From Anthopleura xanthogrammica (Eukaryota; Cnidaria; Anthozoa; Actiniaria; Actiniidae): a stretch of 64,000 nucleotides of DNA. The DNA is taken from positions 10,443,106 through 10,507,105 of the forward strand of contig OZ025221.1 of NCBI GenBank assembly GCA_964019055.1. Reading direction: 5' to 3'. The position numbers and the translations under genes were made by a program. Shown piece by piece: positions 34,184 to 48,800 of this stretch (position 1 is its first letter; the number at the start of each line of letters is the position of its first letter). The notes under the pieces were generated by a model, which was given only the letters and a program-made list of their open reading frames with translations, did no database searches and was not told where the DNA came from.

Positions 34184-34452
34184 TACGAGTCAATAGCCCA
34201 TGAGGCCGAAGGCCGAATGGGCTATTGACTCGTAGGCCGTGAGGGCGAGAGGTCTAATTGTTTTAGTAAAAACCTACTAATCGGTCCAATAAAAGGATGC
34301 AAAAACTTTTGGATTTTGCTTTAAATATATTTTTTTTGGTTTTCAAAACCGGCGCTTTTCGCTACTAGAGGTCTATCACTAATAGACCCCTAGTAGCTCA
34401 GCCAATCACAGGGCTCGATTGGTGATAGACCATTAGTAGGTTTTTTCTAAAG
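34184..34452. mobile_element. Nested palindromes: perfect hairpin plus MITE
   Basis: 34184-34235 is a hairpin with CTACGAGTCAATAGCCCAT arms. At 34263-34452 AAAAACCTACTAATCGGTC pairs with the AGACCATTAGTAGGTTTTTT end. A further small palindrome around CTAGAGGTCTATCAC lies inside. The style resembles the 301-bp insertion at 4288. Confidence 0.65.
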
Positions 34453-34989
34453 TATGATAGTCACCATTATTTGACTCTGCAACTGACATGATCGGTACAT
34501 GACGCTCGAGAAGATAAATCCTTCCAAATCAATAGTTCATTCTTGTGTTCACCCGGTGCAGGTTTGAAACTGGAGAATATCAGGGATATCGGCGGTTCAC
34601 CGGATACCCGGTGCTCAGTTCTATCAATGTAGTTGTTTCGCTTCTTTATTCTTTATTTATTTACTTTTTTTAAGTAATTTTTCTCAGTTCCTTTTTACAA
34701 AATGTTTGTCATCATAACAAATGTATTGATGAGCCAGTATATAGGTGAAAGCAAGAAAAAATAAATTAAAAACACCGCTTGAACTGATGCCTTTATGACA
34801 GTCCGCGCTTATGCCAGTACAAGGTTATGAATGAGAGGTATAAAGCCTAAGTACCGTTCGGCAGGGTGATGCTTCAAGAAGTAATGGCCGGAATCAGTTT
34901 GAAATCGAGTATCAAACAGAAAAACCAAACTAGACTGTTCGCTGAAACTGACTCACAGAGGCGGGAAACTACGACAGATATGACTGACC

Positions 34990-37900
34990 ATGTTACCTCC
35001 CGTTACTAGACTGGAAAAGACTCGTGAATGTATTGTCGAAAATCTCAAACTGACTACTGAGGAAATGAAACTACTTCGTAAGGAAACAACAGATCAATCG
35101 ATAATCGAAAAACGGCTACTTTTGACAGTACTTACTGAAATTTTTTCTAATGCCACGAGAAGTAATGAAAGAAAAAAATTAACGAAAACCATAAAAGCCA
35201 TTCGGGAAAAACATCGAAGGTAATGAAGGGGAATAGAATTTGCATAAAACGAATAACTAGTAAATTAAAGATTGTCAACGAGTGATGACTAGGTCGTAAG
35301 TATAGACAGATTATATTTTAGGTAAGACAGTACTGAGATAGGTGAGGAATAATATGGTAGGGTAAATGAGTAGGATAATGATTCAATTTACCCATAACTT
35401 GTCTTGAATATTTAATTTACCACATTTGTATCTTTGAATATCAGTTGCTTTTATATTAATTTCCCCGTTTGGGTTAAGCTAGCTGTTGTAGTGTTATACC
35501 AAGAGCATGCATGATGGCTGGGTTGTGGAAGTGGAGGTTGAGAATCCGACATGACCGTAATTGTGTAGGTGGACATTGATTCCCTGTGTACATTGTCACT
35601 TGTAAGTTACACATTACTATCTACATACGAATGAAAACACTTAGTTCTTCGCTGAGTTTAAATTACCAAAGAAACCCCTTGAAGAGATGGCTTCAACCTG
35701 TCCTTGTCAGTCAGCCTGCCAGCCGACATGTACTGACACTAGATAACAATAGACCAGTAGTGTGATCAGTATAAACCAGCACTTTAGTAGAACTTTTAAA
35801 CAGTATAATTCTTCGCCCCTTGTTAATAGATATTCCGGCTAACTGTACAGTGTTCAAGTCGAAAAAATAACCGTTTTAGTATCATCAATTGCCAATAACA
35901 GAGTCTCTTGTGATCGTACTACTAACATCTATCTCTCGGTAACGAATATACGCTGCACAGCTGCAACTGATGGTGGTTTTTTCGGTCAAAAAACATTACT
36001 AATGTTATAGAACCGAGTTGTTTCCTTAACGTTTCATAAAACTGTACTTTTCTTTTGGCAATAACTTAATCTTCCACTTGAGGAGTGTCACGGTCAAGGT
36101 ACATCAAATTGCAAAACGCTCGGGTTTCATAAACTTTTACTTAAAACTTCATGTCACTTTTTTTTATAAATAACTTACTTTAATCAGGTCTTTGATCTGA
36201 CAAGTTCGCGCAGATGAAAAAAGCTGGAATGATTGTCAACAGCTGATGTGTTAATCAAATGTTGGATATAAAATTGATAACAACGAATAAAGATGTTGAC
36301 AGACCTGTCCTTACTGTTAGTATCGCAGCTATGACGATATTAAGTAATCAAGTTTGGTTCTGTTTAATTTGTTTTTCTTTTGGTTATGAAGTCAGTATAC
36401 TTGTAGGGAGGTCTGTCTCACTGGCCACTCATGACAAACCGGCTAACTTTATAACTCCTTACAAATGACTTATAATACTTACGGGCATGTATCCATAACA
36501 CTCTACATGTAGAATACATACACCTACTAACCATCATATATCTATCTATACACAAGCATATATATGTAATCACCAACATCCACCGCCCACACACTCACAT
36601 GCAACTTACATGTAGACACGCGGCATAGAAAGGAAGACAGAAGAGACAGTTATAGAGTATTATCCACCCCCCTCCCCCTCAGTCAACATATTTTGGCCCT
36701 ACACTATCCCCATGGTCTAATATTACCAGGCACCAAACATTTTCACTTCGAAAGGATAACCCACATGAGCTCCAATAAAAGAGATTCTACAGGCAGATTA
36801 CATGCCGGATAACCTACCGGCCCTAAAACCTTCGGATGTTAAATGTTTTACACTGATAAAACTGAGGAGTGGGAGAACAAGCATCTAAATATGGAATGAT
36901 TGACAAAGACGACAAAGGCTTTTCCAAAATAAAACCCCATTACAATAGGAAGAGCGGATGTATCTCAGTAGTCCTCTTACCGAGGAAGGCGCTGGAAAGT
37001 TCCAAATCAGACTTATATTTTAATAAGAGATTTTGATTGTTGGAAAGTGAGATCAGGCTTAATGACTGATGAGTGCGCTACTAGTGTAGATTGCCGTCGT
37101 CTTCATACTTCAATTTTAATTAATTCCCATTTTTATTATTCATTTTTCCATTGTTTTAGTTTTCTTTCAATGTCTTGTTTTGTCCGTCATCATACTTCAT
37201 GACTTATTCATTTTCATTTTTCTCTTCTTTTATCCTTTTCATCTATAACTAAGTTCACAATACATCAATTTACATCCTCAATTCACATCCTGAGCAGGAG
37301 TTGTATGATGAAATATTTCCGTCTTTGAATCAGATATTATTCATTGGGTTGACCGTTAAGTCTGTGTTTTCTCTTCTTAGCGCGATTTTGCTCTTTTCAG
37401 TTGATCAAAACACACAAATCAGGGATGTGGCATGAGTGATTAGTTCCAACCAGTGTACATAGGCTTAAAACTAGTAATACTACAGGATCAGTTGACCTTG
37501 GAATCTTATGAGCAATCTTTTATGCGGCTTCCTGTAGTACATATGAACATCATATTGCTATACATAATAGCTCTGAAAGTAGAAATAATCACTCGCTTAA
37601 CGGCTGGGACGCAATTTAACAATCATTAGCGACCCGAAGAGTCGTGATATATAAGAGGGGAGGGGTGGGTGGGGAAGACTATCAGTAGCCAGGTATTCAT
37701 ATCAATCATCTCAGTGAATTTCAGCTATAGATAACCTTCTCTATCTCAGTTGTGGTTTAAATTCTTAAAACAGATCCGTCACAGGCTCACAACAATGTTG
37801 CGCAGTGAATGTATGAACTGATGTGTCGAGAAATGAGTGGAGCGACCCACAGTGGCGCACGCAGTCAGTGAATCGACATCAAGAACAAAAACAGAACTTG

Positions 37901-40168
37901 ATTCGCTACAAGAGACGACAGATCCTGAAGAGAAGGTAAGTTGTTTTATTCATTTAGTTAATGTACAAAAAAAACTCCAACTGTGTGGAAGTGAAACTGA
38001 ACCATTAATACCTTGAATGTTACCGCCGCTCTATTTGTATGTATAACGTCCGCCTGAGGTCGGCATTGTTCTTTAATGATGCCCTGCAGGAATCACTGAA
38101 CCAGACAACATATATATAGTTATATATATGCATGCTATATGTGTTTCTATGTATATGCGTGTGTGTTAGCAGCTGTAGCAATGTTATTTATCTCTTGATG
38201 CATGGCTACTGCAACGCGTAGATTAGATGGCAGAACCGAGTTAACTAAGCAGTGAAATCTCATCTTCTTGTCCTGGTTCAGCAGATAAATCTAGAGTATT
38301 GATAGCGAGGAGGAATACACATGGAAATCGTTTGATTCAGAACATAATTGTCGGCCACTGAAATGTTCACAACGGAGTTTTTAAAAATTGATTTTTTTTT
38401 TGGAAAAAGATAATAAAGTCCGTCATCAAATATTCAAGCGAAGCCGCCGTTGTTTACTCGTGTTTTCCTTTCCTAATTTAAAAGAAATAAAAACAATCAT
38501 ATGGTGTTTGCGACATGGAAGAAGGTCTATTGATGTTTGGCACAAAAATGCCTGTAATTTAATCAATAAATCAGATAGTTAGTATCTCGCTCGCCCCAAG
38601 CAATTTTTTGAATATTACAGGCTTGATAACTAACTTATCAATTCTCATGAATTCTACCTTTTCTGATTTTTACTTCTTATCTTATTCCCGAGAGATAAGA
38701 ACATATTATCGAATGATATGGTGCAAAGAAATCTAAAATGGATTAAAACAAAAATCAGTTCAAATAAGTTTAATTTACGTGAAAATACTAAAATTGATGA
38801 AATGAAGGTTGGCTCGCCAAAATAAACAAAGAGGCAATTTCTAAAGAACTCAGTAATAACGAATTAAAACTTCACCTAGCTGGGTTCAGTAAAACAATAA
38901 AGCTAAATTCCCAACACTTATCAGCTTCTAAAGGTTTATAGATTTTGAGTTTAGTACTTGAAATAGTGAAGGACGATTTTAAACAGTTGCCAAGGCAACT
39001 GCAAGTGTTGTAAATGAAGAAGCGGATACGAGTTCGAGCGGATTTGGAGAGCAAATCGAGACAGTTAAACTGCAAAACACAAGAACAGGTGAAAGTGTTT
39101 GATAGGTGGTTTAGTCAGTCATGACACATGACAAGATTCAAGTGAAAGTGTCGGCTGGCCATCGAATAATCAACCAAGCTACAGAACTTGATGAAAAAAA
39201 GACTAGTCGAGCCTGCCTAGTTTGTTAATGTAAATTACACATTTCACACGGGATTTCATTGGATAAATACACCCTCCTTGAAACCTGTCGCAAGCCAAGC
39301 CGGATAGCTTTTTCCACTTGTGTCGTCGCTTGTTGTTTTTTTGCGGATCGAAGCCGGAGCAAGTAGTTTTGACTGTCGTGTGTATGATAGTTAGTGCTAT
39401 AACACTGCCGATTTTTTCCATCGCTGTAAGGGAAACTCGATCTTCAAAGTTTAGTCCGCTCACTTCCGGATGTTAAAGGTAATCCCTTTTTTCCCCTACC
39501 ATTTACCATCTTAACTGTAATATGTAACTGGACATTAATCAGTCTAAAACACGACCACTATATTCGATTCACATGAACAGCAGGTTGTATTGTACGGGAC
39601 TTAGTCAGGCCTGCATAATCAGTTATATGAAACTGAGTTGACCAACCTTTAACCATTAAGAAATAGCTTATTTTTCTTATTAACAGTAAACTTTATGCTA
39701 ACTTCCTAATCAATCCTGATTTTTTCACAACTTGGGAAACCTAGCCGTGTTGTATGAGACTGTTCAGGTGATGTATTTAATGAGACACAGTAGAAATAGA
39801 TCCTGATGATGAGACGCCAGGAAGCTAGCGAGAAGGAAAATGTTCGATAACTTTTGACAATCTTCCATAACACTATTTTTTCGTTTATCGTGAATCTCAG
39901 CTTGATAGATTACCTTACACTGATTTACCAGACTATTGAATTTATTATAATTCTAATTTCAAGACAAAACTTCAATGTTTTTCATACTGGTCTGGACAGA
40001 AAAGCATACATTTTTTTAATATTAATATTTTGGAACTGTTTCTGTTCTAGGGGCTCGTCCTCAAGCATCACATTGGACAGCCAACAAACTGAGATACTTA
40101 TCCAGGCCAACTCTCAAGAGGGTCAGAATAGTGAACTGCAAAAAGCCGTCACCGTTATCCACAACTGA
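34990..40168 (+). CDS. Weak candidate two-exon gene, charged 115-aa protein
   Basis: A 77-codon open frame at 34990 (MLPPVTRLEKTREC, then highly charged helical sequence ending IKAIREKHR) meets a GTAATG donor after 35219 in phase 2. 40051-40168, after TTCTGTTCTAG, enters in the matching phase and reads GSSSSITLDSQQTEILIQ then VTVIHN and a TGA. Composition of both pieces is protein-like and the phases fit. The intron would be 4.8 kb and no domain is recognised. The same 40051 exon is also open in another frame up to a GTAAGC donor at 40226, so the frame is ambiguous. Could be chance. Confidence 0.2.
35230..40045. other. Largely unique DNA, no confident gene
   Basis: AT-rich, without obvious tandem repeats or large palindromes. 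An exon-like end with a GTAAGT donor occurs at about 37935 (frame ESTSRTKTELDSLQETTDP) but does not chain in phase with the 34990 or 40051 pieces. Minus-strand frames at 38872 and 39203 show no motif. It could hold distal regulatory sequence or 5' leader exons of the receptor gene. Confidence 0.4.
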
Positions 40169-42440
40169 TCGTTCATCTACAAAACTCGATCAAGATTTAC
40201 TGCATCGATTGGTAGTCAGAGACAGGTAAGCGATGGATTTGTGTGTTTATACGAACGATAATATTTCTGTTTGACTAGCTATGTCAATATGACAGTGTGT
40301 CAAAGATTGCCCGTATTAAGAAATTTGCATTTTAGACGTTGATCAAGAAGTAAACAGGTGGAGAGAACTTTGATCGAAGCCTATGGATTGATTCTAAGCT
40401 AAATCTGACTATGTTTCGTCTTTACCTATCGAAGGATTCTTGATATTACGCCTGTTTGAAAAACCAATCATTTATATTCAGTGCCGGCTGTTTTAGGAAG
40501 GTAATTGTCAAACATCCATTTGGCAAATGTTGGTTATTTTTAATGAAAAACTCAATGAAACTTTATTTCTCCGTTTTGTCAATAAGCGCCGAGCGCGGCA
40601 AACCTTTTAGTACCTCACAGCCCAACAAACACTGTTACATCTTTAGAGATTAAGCAATACAAGCTGAGCTGACCCGAAATGCGCGCAGCACTTTGAAATC
40701 ATGTCAGATGAGCTAACGTTGAATATGCCTCAGTATGCTTCGCGTGCTTTATCACCTAGATTCATCAAAGGAATAAAAGATAATGGTGACTTAATACCGC
40801 TACTATATCTACCCCGCGGCTTATCGTAGCCTCTCTACCGTTGTCATGGTCGTTGTTTCTAAAAGAAAATGCGTCGACGGCATTCATCCGACGTCCTCTG
40901 CATTCTGATTGGTTAAAAAACATCTTATTGATTAAGATCTTTTTCTATCATTTCAAATTTTACTTTGTTTTCTGGTTTCGAACGAGAAAACAAAACTAAA
41001 GTGTGGTATAATGAGAGAGATAACGTTAACTTGATAAAGATCTGTATTTCAGTTGCACATCACTTTTCTTTCAGTTTCCTCTTGCGATGCATTCAATTTT
41101 TATTTTAAAAGTTAAGAAAAGGAAATACCAGTTATGTGCAGATAACTGATGCAATTAATTGGCTTTATTCGTTTTGGAAAATTTTAAAAACATTTTCTGA
41201 AGTACGGTTAGCACCATATACGACACTGAGTACGGTGGCTGGACTGACTGAAGAGGTACGACTGATGCGGAGGGAGTCGTCGTGCTGTGACGAGTAATCG
41301 ATTAACTCGCGAATGAATTTAATTCTGGAAAAAGAAATCCATTAGGAATGGAAGGTGATTTTACGTGATAAAAATAGCAATCAAGAATATCTGTCGGCGC
41401 AGATCGATTGAGCGGAAAGAACCAATACCTTCATTGTTGTTTCTTCTACGGTTTTTTATAGTTTTATTTTTTGTACTGAAGCTACGAAGACTGGGCATAG
41501 GGCAGTTTTAACGTCTGGGCTATTGATAGAGAAGTGTAATTCATTCAAGTTCTCAGATTTCCACTGTCATAAACGCAGAATTTTTGAGACAAACAAGAGC
41601 AATATTTGTCTTCTTTCTATTCCGGTCAAGTCACGATTACGATCCGTAAGGCTTCATGATTTGCAATCTGGTTCTGACGCAGACTCAGAACCCATCTGCT
41701 AGAATATTACTCTCCAAATGAACTTTCTTTCATCACGAAACACATGTCGTCCTTTTTGGCCTACGAAAACTCGACAAAAAGAAGGTTTGCCGAGTCCAAA
41801 AGGAAAAGGACATGTCGGTTCGTTTGACAGGATGTCGATTCTTACTGATACGAATCTGAATATAAACTGCTTTATCGAGGACAGAGTATTAAGGTAATAT
41901 CAGTCTGTTATATCAGTCGGAATGTTGTAAATATGGTAGGTGACTAATTGAGTCAGTCGTGGTATGTTGGAGTCAATCATAAACACCCAAACAGGACACA
42001 CATGTGTGGGTCAAGTTAATATGTAAAGCATTTAAAACCATTGTCAAGTCTGCTGCGAGCTCCACCCACCCAAACCATCCCGGCATCCACCAGGCCTTTA
42101 CTAGTACCCAAGTGTCCCTGATTTTTTTTTAAAAACAACCAAATAACGACTGCTAGACGCCAGCCGAACAAATCCCAAGGATAAGGACACCTTTTTCAAT
42201 GTGATATCTCAGACTCGATGACCCGCACACTTCTAATTTAAGTTTATACTTTTACTGCCATCTTGAATATGACACGATTCATGACAGAGTAGATGGCTAG
42301 TTATCATTGGAATTTCATGTTATATGCAGTCAGTTTTTCTATTTCCTATTGTCGGTGATATCTGTAGAAATGATGCGTGCATGACGGAAATTACCATACT
42401 TTTATCTCAGCACTGAATGCATGTTTGATATATTGTTCAG

Positions 42441-42838
42441 CCCACATCACAGGCCGCCGGACTCTACTTCTGTACTTTCCTTGCATGTTAGTTTGTTTGG
42501 AATCCATCATCTATATATACCAAGCAAGTGGCTCTCACGCATTTGCGCTGGTGAGTCAAATTCTATGTATTTTTAATCCTAAAAACCTTTCACAATTCTG
42601 TCATAAAGCTAAAAGGGTTTTTCTTCAAATCTTCTTTGCTATAAACCAATTTATTGGAGATCCAGCCTTGGATAACGCCAATGGACTCAAACTGACAAGT
42701 TGCATGGATAATACTCAGTTACAACTGATTAATATAAAAAGTACATTTCCAACACCAACATTTATTTCAGTTCACATTGCGGAAGGTCATTTGAAAAAGA
42801 CAGCTTGGCTCGCATCAAAACGAGCGCGCCACTCAGAG
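42441..42838 (+). CDS. Weak exon candidates inside a 171-codon open frame
   Basis: 42441-42550 (acceptor TATTGTTCAG, donor GTGAGT) and 42771-42838 (acceptor TTTATTTCAG, donor GTATTC) are phase-compatible with each other and with the alternative frame of 40051-40225. Joined, they read ...HHRPPDSTSVLSLHV... and VHIAEGHLKKTAWLASKR. The unspliced plus-strand frame 42377-42892 is also open for 171 codons, the longest non-repetitive frame outside the two main genes. No family recognised; either the spliced or the unspliced reading may be chance. Confidence 0.2.
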
Positions 42839-42899
42839 GTATTCTTGACACTCAACGCTGAGAATGTTGGTCGCCAAAGACCCGATTCTTAAGGTCTTT

Positions 42900-45800
42900 T
42901 CTATCTTTTCTATCCCATTATTAGTGCAAGAGGAAACTAACCGATGAATTTTGTTGACTAGTCATGCACGCTTCGCCTTAAAAGTGCAATTATAAGTCAA
43001 CCGGCGTGGATGAGGAACTGCCGTATTTAGAGTTTCGTCGATAATCTGAACAAGGTAAACTAAGGTGATATTTCATTCACTTTTTTGGAGTGAATTAGTT
43101 ATGAAAACATGAATGAAGGTGTTTTTCTAGCGTGTGCTCCAATCTATTTACTTTTGATAATGTGTAAAACCGAGTATATTTGTGAAGAACTTGTGAAAGA
43201 GCCTCAAGAGCGCTAAATATTTCCTAATGTTTACCAATGAATCTAAGAAGAATTTTTAATTGGTCAAGAGTCACCTTTCTGTCAGCTTTTAAAACTAATG
43301 ATTGTAAATTGATTAGGTCTAAAAGGTCTTAATGAGTGATTACCTACAGACATACCGCCCTACGCTGTGATTGGTCAAAGGTCACGTGACATCAAATTAG
43401 ACAGTCATAGAAGTGTCAACATATTAAAGCAATAATTTGGTGCTGAACAATTGCAACAATAATTCCTCTAAAAGGTAAAGGATGCTCCAAGTCAAAACAT
43501 TACTAATTTCTCCGGAACTCGAGATTCAATGGCTGTTATAGAACATTCCTATATTTTGGCTTGTTGTTGAGAAAAGGATTTTCCATCGAAGTGAATGAGC
43601 AAATGAACGGTGAAATGGATGAATAAACAAGGAACAGTGGTAAGAGAAGGTATAGTAGAGGTTATCTTAGGATGGAATCACTGTGGAAAGTTGTTGAAAA
43701 AAGTACATACTTGTTCATCACAGTTGGAGTCACATCTGGTAGGCTTTGTTAGTGTTGAAAGCGAAACCGTCGCATGCAAGATAATAGGAAGATGTTGTGA
43801 GAAAAGAAAGGCGAAGGCAAAACATTTGTTGAAATCGAATCCTATACTCCATTCACCTGCCACTGAACTAGGGAGCCCAATCAATGTTAGTAAAAATGAA
43901 CTGCATTTTTATTTAATTTACCATCTGTAGTAGATATTCTCACATCGTCTCACATCGACTGAATAGATAGACATACTGATTTCTCGCTTACGGAATTGAA
44001 AGAGGTACTTGACTGAGTTCTTGTGCAAAAAAGAAGAAAAAAATACTGCTAGTAGAAGCTAGCAGGTCACGTCAGTCGACAACTACACCTGTATACCCAG
44101 CTCATTAACAGTTATTGTGCGATATGTCGAAACGTTTATCCAAGTACAACTACTTCCATCACCCCCATGATATACAAGTCTGACCGCGACTAACTCATTT
44201 CTAACCGAATTCATCTGCGCAGCTAGCCAGCTTTGCCGTCATTCTGAAATTTAACATATGACTAAACTGAAAACGTAATTATTTTACAATAAAAGCAAAT
44301 TAAAAACATGTAACTCTTCTAATTACCTTAACGATTTTAGCTAACAACTGAGAACATTTTTGAAACGCCGCCTGGACTTAATTTTGTCATTTCTTGAAAT
44401 AAACATTAATTGCCTGATAATACGAATCCTGCCAATATAACTCACCGAGGCACGTTTCACAACATCAGGCCGGAGAAATGCCATGAGCCTAATTGAGAGT
44501 AAAGGTAATTTTGATAATCGGATTTCAGTTCCTTTTCAAAGTTTCAAGATAAAAGTTAATTGAAAGTCCTGATCCAATCTAACGAAAACAAGATAACTAG
44601 AGATTGCTGAAGGAGAACTGTTACCTCAGTTGAGATATTCAAAAACACTATTTCTGATCTGCCATTGACGTAAATCAAATGTGTTTTTCACATTCCATAT
44701 TTTGAAAACCTACTTCAGAGCTAATCATAAAAGCGTCTTGTAGTGCTCTACTTAAGAGCATAGGTTTTGTTTTCTTTGGTTTGAGACGAAAGCATTAAAA
44801 CTAACCGCCTAGGGTAATAAACAATGAATAAAAACATATCCATATCAATCTTTTCCTTACGATTCAGGGTTCAATAGACAAGTCGGTACTGAAAAACCGG
44901 CCCCAACATTTGAAATGTTGCCAGCGAAATGTTGGCATGGTTTCATATTGCATTATATCAATTAATTAAGGACTCAAATATAATTGTAAAATACCAGCAG
45001 CAGGTTGAGCAATTAATAAAACAAGTTTAAAAATGAACTCCCTTTACTGACGTAAGCCGATTTTTTTTTTAAGCAGACGCATTCGCTATCGGTTGTACTT
45101 GACTCAAGGTCGTACATTAGAAGATAAGCTTGCAATAAAGCTTAAAAATAGTTGTATCTTTATGTGTTATCGAACTCAAGGCATCAGTACGTCTGAACCA
45201 GCCTTCTCAAATGAAGACATTAACATCTAAAAAAAACTTGTTGAACTTTTCATCTTTCCATATATTTCAACAACTTAGATCTTCAAATATGAAACAAAAT
45301 GTACGACACTTGATATACTAACTTTCTACACATTAAAGTAAGCTATGGGGCAGCTGTTGCACTTACCGTACTTCACTTCGAAGAATACCACGTTCTTTAA
45401 GCTAATATAATAAAAAAATAAGAAATTTTAGTGGTCCAGGATTGGAATCTTGTGGAACACCCTAGTCTAAATCAAACTTTTATATATTTTTAGCAATATT
45501 ATACATAAATTCATGTTAACAATTGTTAACAGCTTTAACAGTAGTTACTATCAAAGGCATAGAGCATTTTTCGTATGAGTGTGAAAAGTCACGGCACACT
45601 GTACGCTTGCAGCGCGGCGCGAACACGGCATGGAATGTCGAATGTTTTCATACGGCACGGTACGGCACGGTACGGTACGGTACGGCACGGACACGGGAAA
45701 TGCGCGGTCCGTGTCATAAGTTTTTTATAGTCATACGAAAACTGCTGTATAGGAGCAGAAGGATGACAGTAATGTAGATCACCTTATCCCATACATATGT

Positions 45801-48800
45801 GAGATAAAGCAATAAACCCCCTGATTCTTAACTCAAAGAAAAGACAAATTCTTTTCCGCCCTGACCCTACAGGATCTCAAGGAACCCCTGGGGTGCAAAT
45901 CAATATAAAAACAGTGAGAAATGTTGCGGTTACTTAGCTAGAAATCGAAAATCTTGGAATTGTCCCCAGGGTAAAAAGAAATGGAAATTCTGGGAGGCGA
46001 GGAGAAAACATTTTGAGACGGAAATAGAACAGCATGCATGGCGCAGTAAAAGCAATAATAACCATACATTGGTGTAATCGCACCATTTATTGTGTTTTAA
46101 TTGCCATATTAATTTGAGTTTGTTCTTTGGCCATCCAGTAGGTACTGAAAAGGCCATTAAAAACACAATTCAAAAGGGAAAGCTGTAGTATTTTTGGTAG
46201 TTTTCCGGCGGAAATGGAATGGTTGTTGATCTCCATTTCGTTGCAAAGCGAATTGAACAAATACTGAGTAATTTAAAGTAGGATAACCGGATATCTGTTG
46301 GAAAGTATTGCTCAGACTCGGTGATAAATTTCGTCGATACCTTTTAATTTTCGCACAAGTGTCAATAACCTCGATAACTTCTTTTATTTAACTTCAAATC
46401 TGTCACTTTTTTAAGCCAACAAAGTGCTTCTAATGTATCAGAAGCAAACAGGCCTTGAGGGACTTTTAGCAGGAATTATATTTCACAGTAAAAAGGGGTT
46501 TATATAAACCACCTTCATCACTCAATGTGTGGGTGCAAATATACAGCTTCGTATTGGCTACTTATAAGTATAGTTCTTGAATTATAACTGTTAGGCTGAT
46601 ATACTATGATTCAACAATGAAATTACGAAGCTGAAATGAAATGTACGGTAAAACGGTTCCAAGTTTCCGCACTTCAGTACTTAACCTTATTTGGAAAAGT
46701 TATTTGCACGGAGGAATGGACACATTTTGCATTCAAGAGCTAGCGTTCACTTGAGAACTGGATGAGAAGTGCAGCCGGTCAGATGTACAGTTGTCTAAGC
46801 ATGAAATGAAATAAAATAATCCAAAAATCTACCATCCCTAATTAAGGTGCGGTCGTTTGGTCTTAAAAACAAACAAGGCTATATAGTTTTGTCTAAAATG
46901 CATTCAATTTATTCGGGAAGTAGAGGTCGATGGTTTATTTATGTATCTGAGTCAATGTCTTTTGAAGGTTTACCTTACAGCATTCTTCATGCCCTTAGGC
47001 ACACTATATTACAAAGCTGTTAAAACATTTTCGTTATTCATACTGTTAGAAAAACCTAGTTTGTGTGGTGAGTAGTGATTGTTATAGATTGCTGAACTAT
47101 AAAAAGCATTTACAACTAGCAAGCTAATGTTTCATGATCCACTTTGCTTTCGATCAAGAAGTGTGGTTAGTGGCGATGATGTTTCCGGATTGATTTGAAG
47201 AAAATCATCAGTTCCTGCAAAAATCTAGTTGTTTATGATTGAAAAAACAAGTAGAGGCCTCTGAAGATTTTCATCTTGAACATCAATTCAAAGTGTCGCT
47301 ACAAAGAATGACAGTGTACGAGTTCTTCAAACCAAAACACCATTTTACTGTGACTTTATGAGCTTTGAACTTCTAGCCGAGATATTTTTGACAACTGACA
47401 GAAAGCCATATGGTCATCTCAGTTCATGTCTTGTTTCGTGTTCTCCCCCGTTTGTTTTTTACTCCCTCATTTCAAGAGTCAAATACAGTTGTTTGCCAGA
47501 TGGTTTTTGCGAATGAATCACATTTTCCACGGCATTTCTCTTCAAAGTTATTTGCAAAAAATGGGTTAATAATACTGAAACTTTTGATGAGGATACTTTT
47601 TTATGACAATATAATTTTTAAAAAGGACCTCAAATTTTTTTTTTTTTCTTTCTTTAATATTCCAATTCTCAACGAAATGTTGTTTTTTTCTTTCTTTCTG
47701 AGTCAGTGGTTTCTGATCCTAGTGGTCCCAAAAAAATTTATTTCATTTTTTGCAATATGATGATGATTTTTTTGTTAGTCTTTACGTGTTTTTCCTATAA
47801 TCCTGACTTCCTGATTGTATTAATACCGGACGAGATGCCGTGAGCTTCTTGGGTTATTTCTATTCGATACTTAAACATGAAAGATGATGTTTTTGGAAAT
47901 TACTAATGGACGTCAAAGATATAGCCGAACGGAAGAAATTTCAAGAATATAAGGAGCTTAAAAGTAATTTCTCTGCTATCTCATTTAGGTAATTGCTTAT
48001 ATTCTAGCTAAGGGCTACTTTATTAGTACAGCAGGGCTACTGGCTGTCGTGTCGTTATGTCTGCTCATCATATCATTCATCATTAACATCCACATTATTC
48101 ATAACTGAATTTCTTACTGAATTTTATCTGACTCAGTGTCAGTTGATTACAAAGTGTTCACTTAATCACCACCCTATCCCCCAGGGGGTTTCTATATATC
48201 TGTGTTTTCACTGGATTAAAAGGAAAGGTAAAACATAGAACAGAGTAGATGATAATGCCACTAACGACAAGTCTCTATGACGTCATGCAGACGACAGGAA
48301 GCTCAGAGCATTAATATATAAATTCTAAAAATATATTTTTAATTTGGCAATCTGTTAACAAGATTCACATAAATTAACTCGCATCAAACTAGGAAATTAA
48401 TTGGACAAAAATAAATCAATTATATAACAAATCGCTACGGCAAACACGATATAAACGATTTTTATCAAGAAATTTCAGTTGGCTACTGGATAAAAAGAAG
48501 AGTCACTTTAGCAAACTAATTCTGCCTATTTTAGCTTTTCGTTAAGATAGCAAACGACAGACTCAGAATGCTCAAATAGATTTTAATATTGTATTTCTAT
48601 TGTACTTCAAGACTAATCTTGCCTCAAGTGATCAGAAAAGCTTTTCTAAAGTTGGTGTCGGTAGTTTTGAAGATAATAAGAATATTTGTTTAAAAGATCA
48701 CTTTATCGTGCGTAGTGTCAAAGAGAAGAAAACACATAATATAAACCCATATTCGTTATCTCAGTTAGTCTCACACGTGCGCACACAACACGACTCTTAG

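Noticed and set aside
43610..43930. 106-codon plus-strand frame
   Set aside because: No motif, no supporting splice chain, and of a length expected by chance in 64 kb of six-frame sequence; mentioned only in the interval note.
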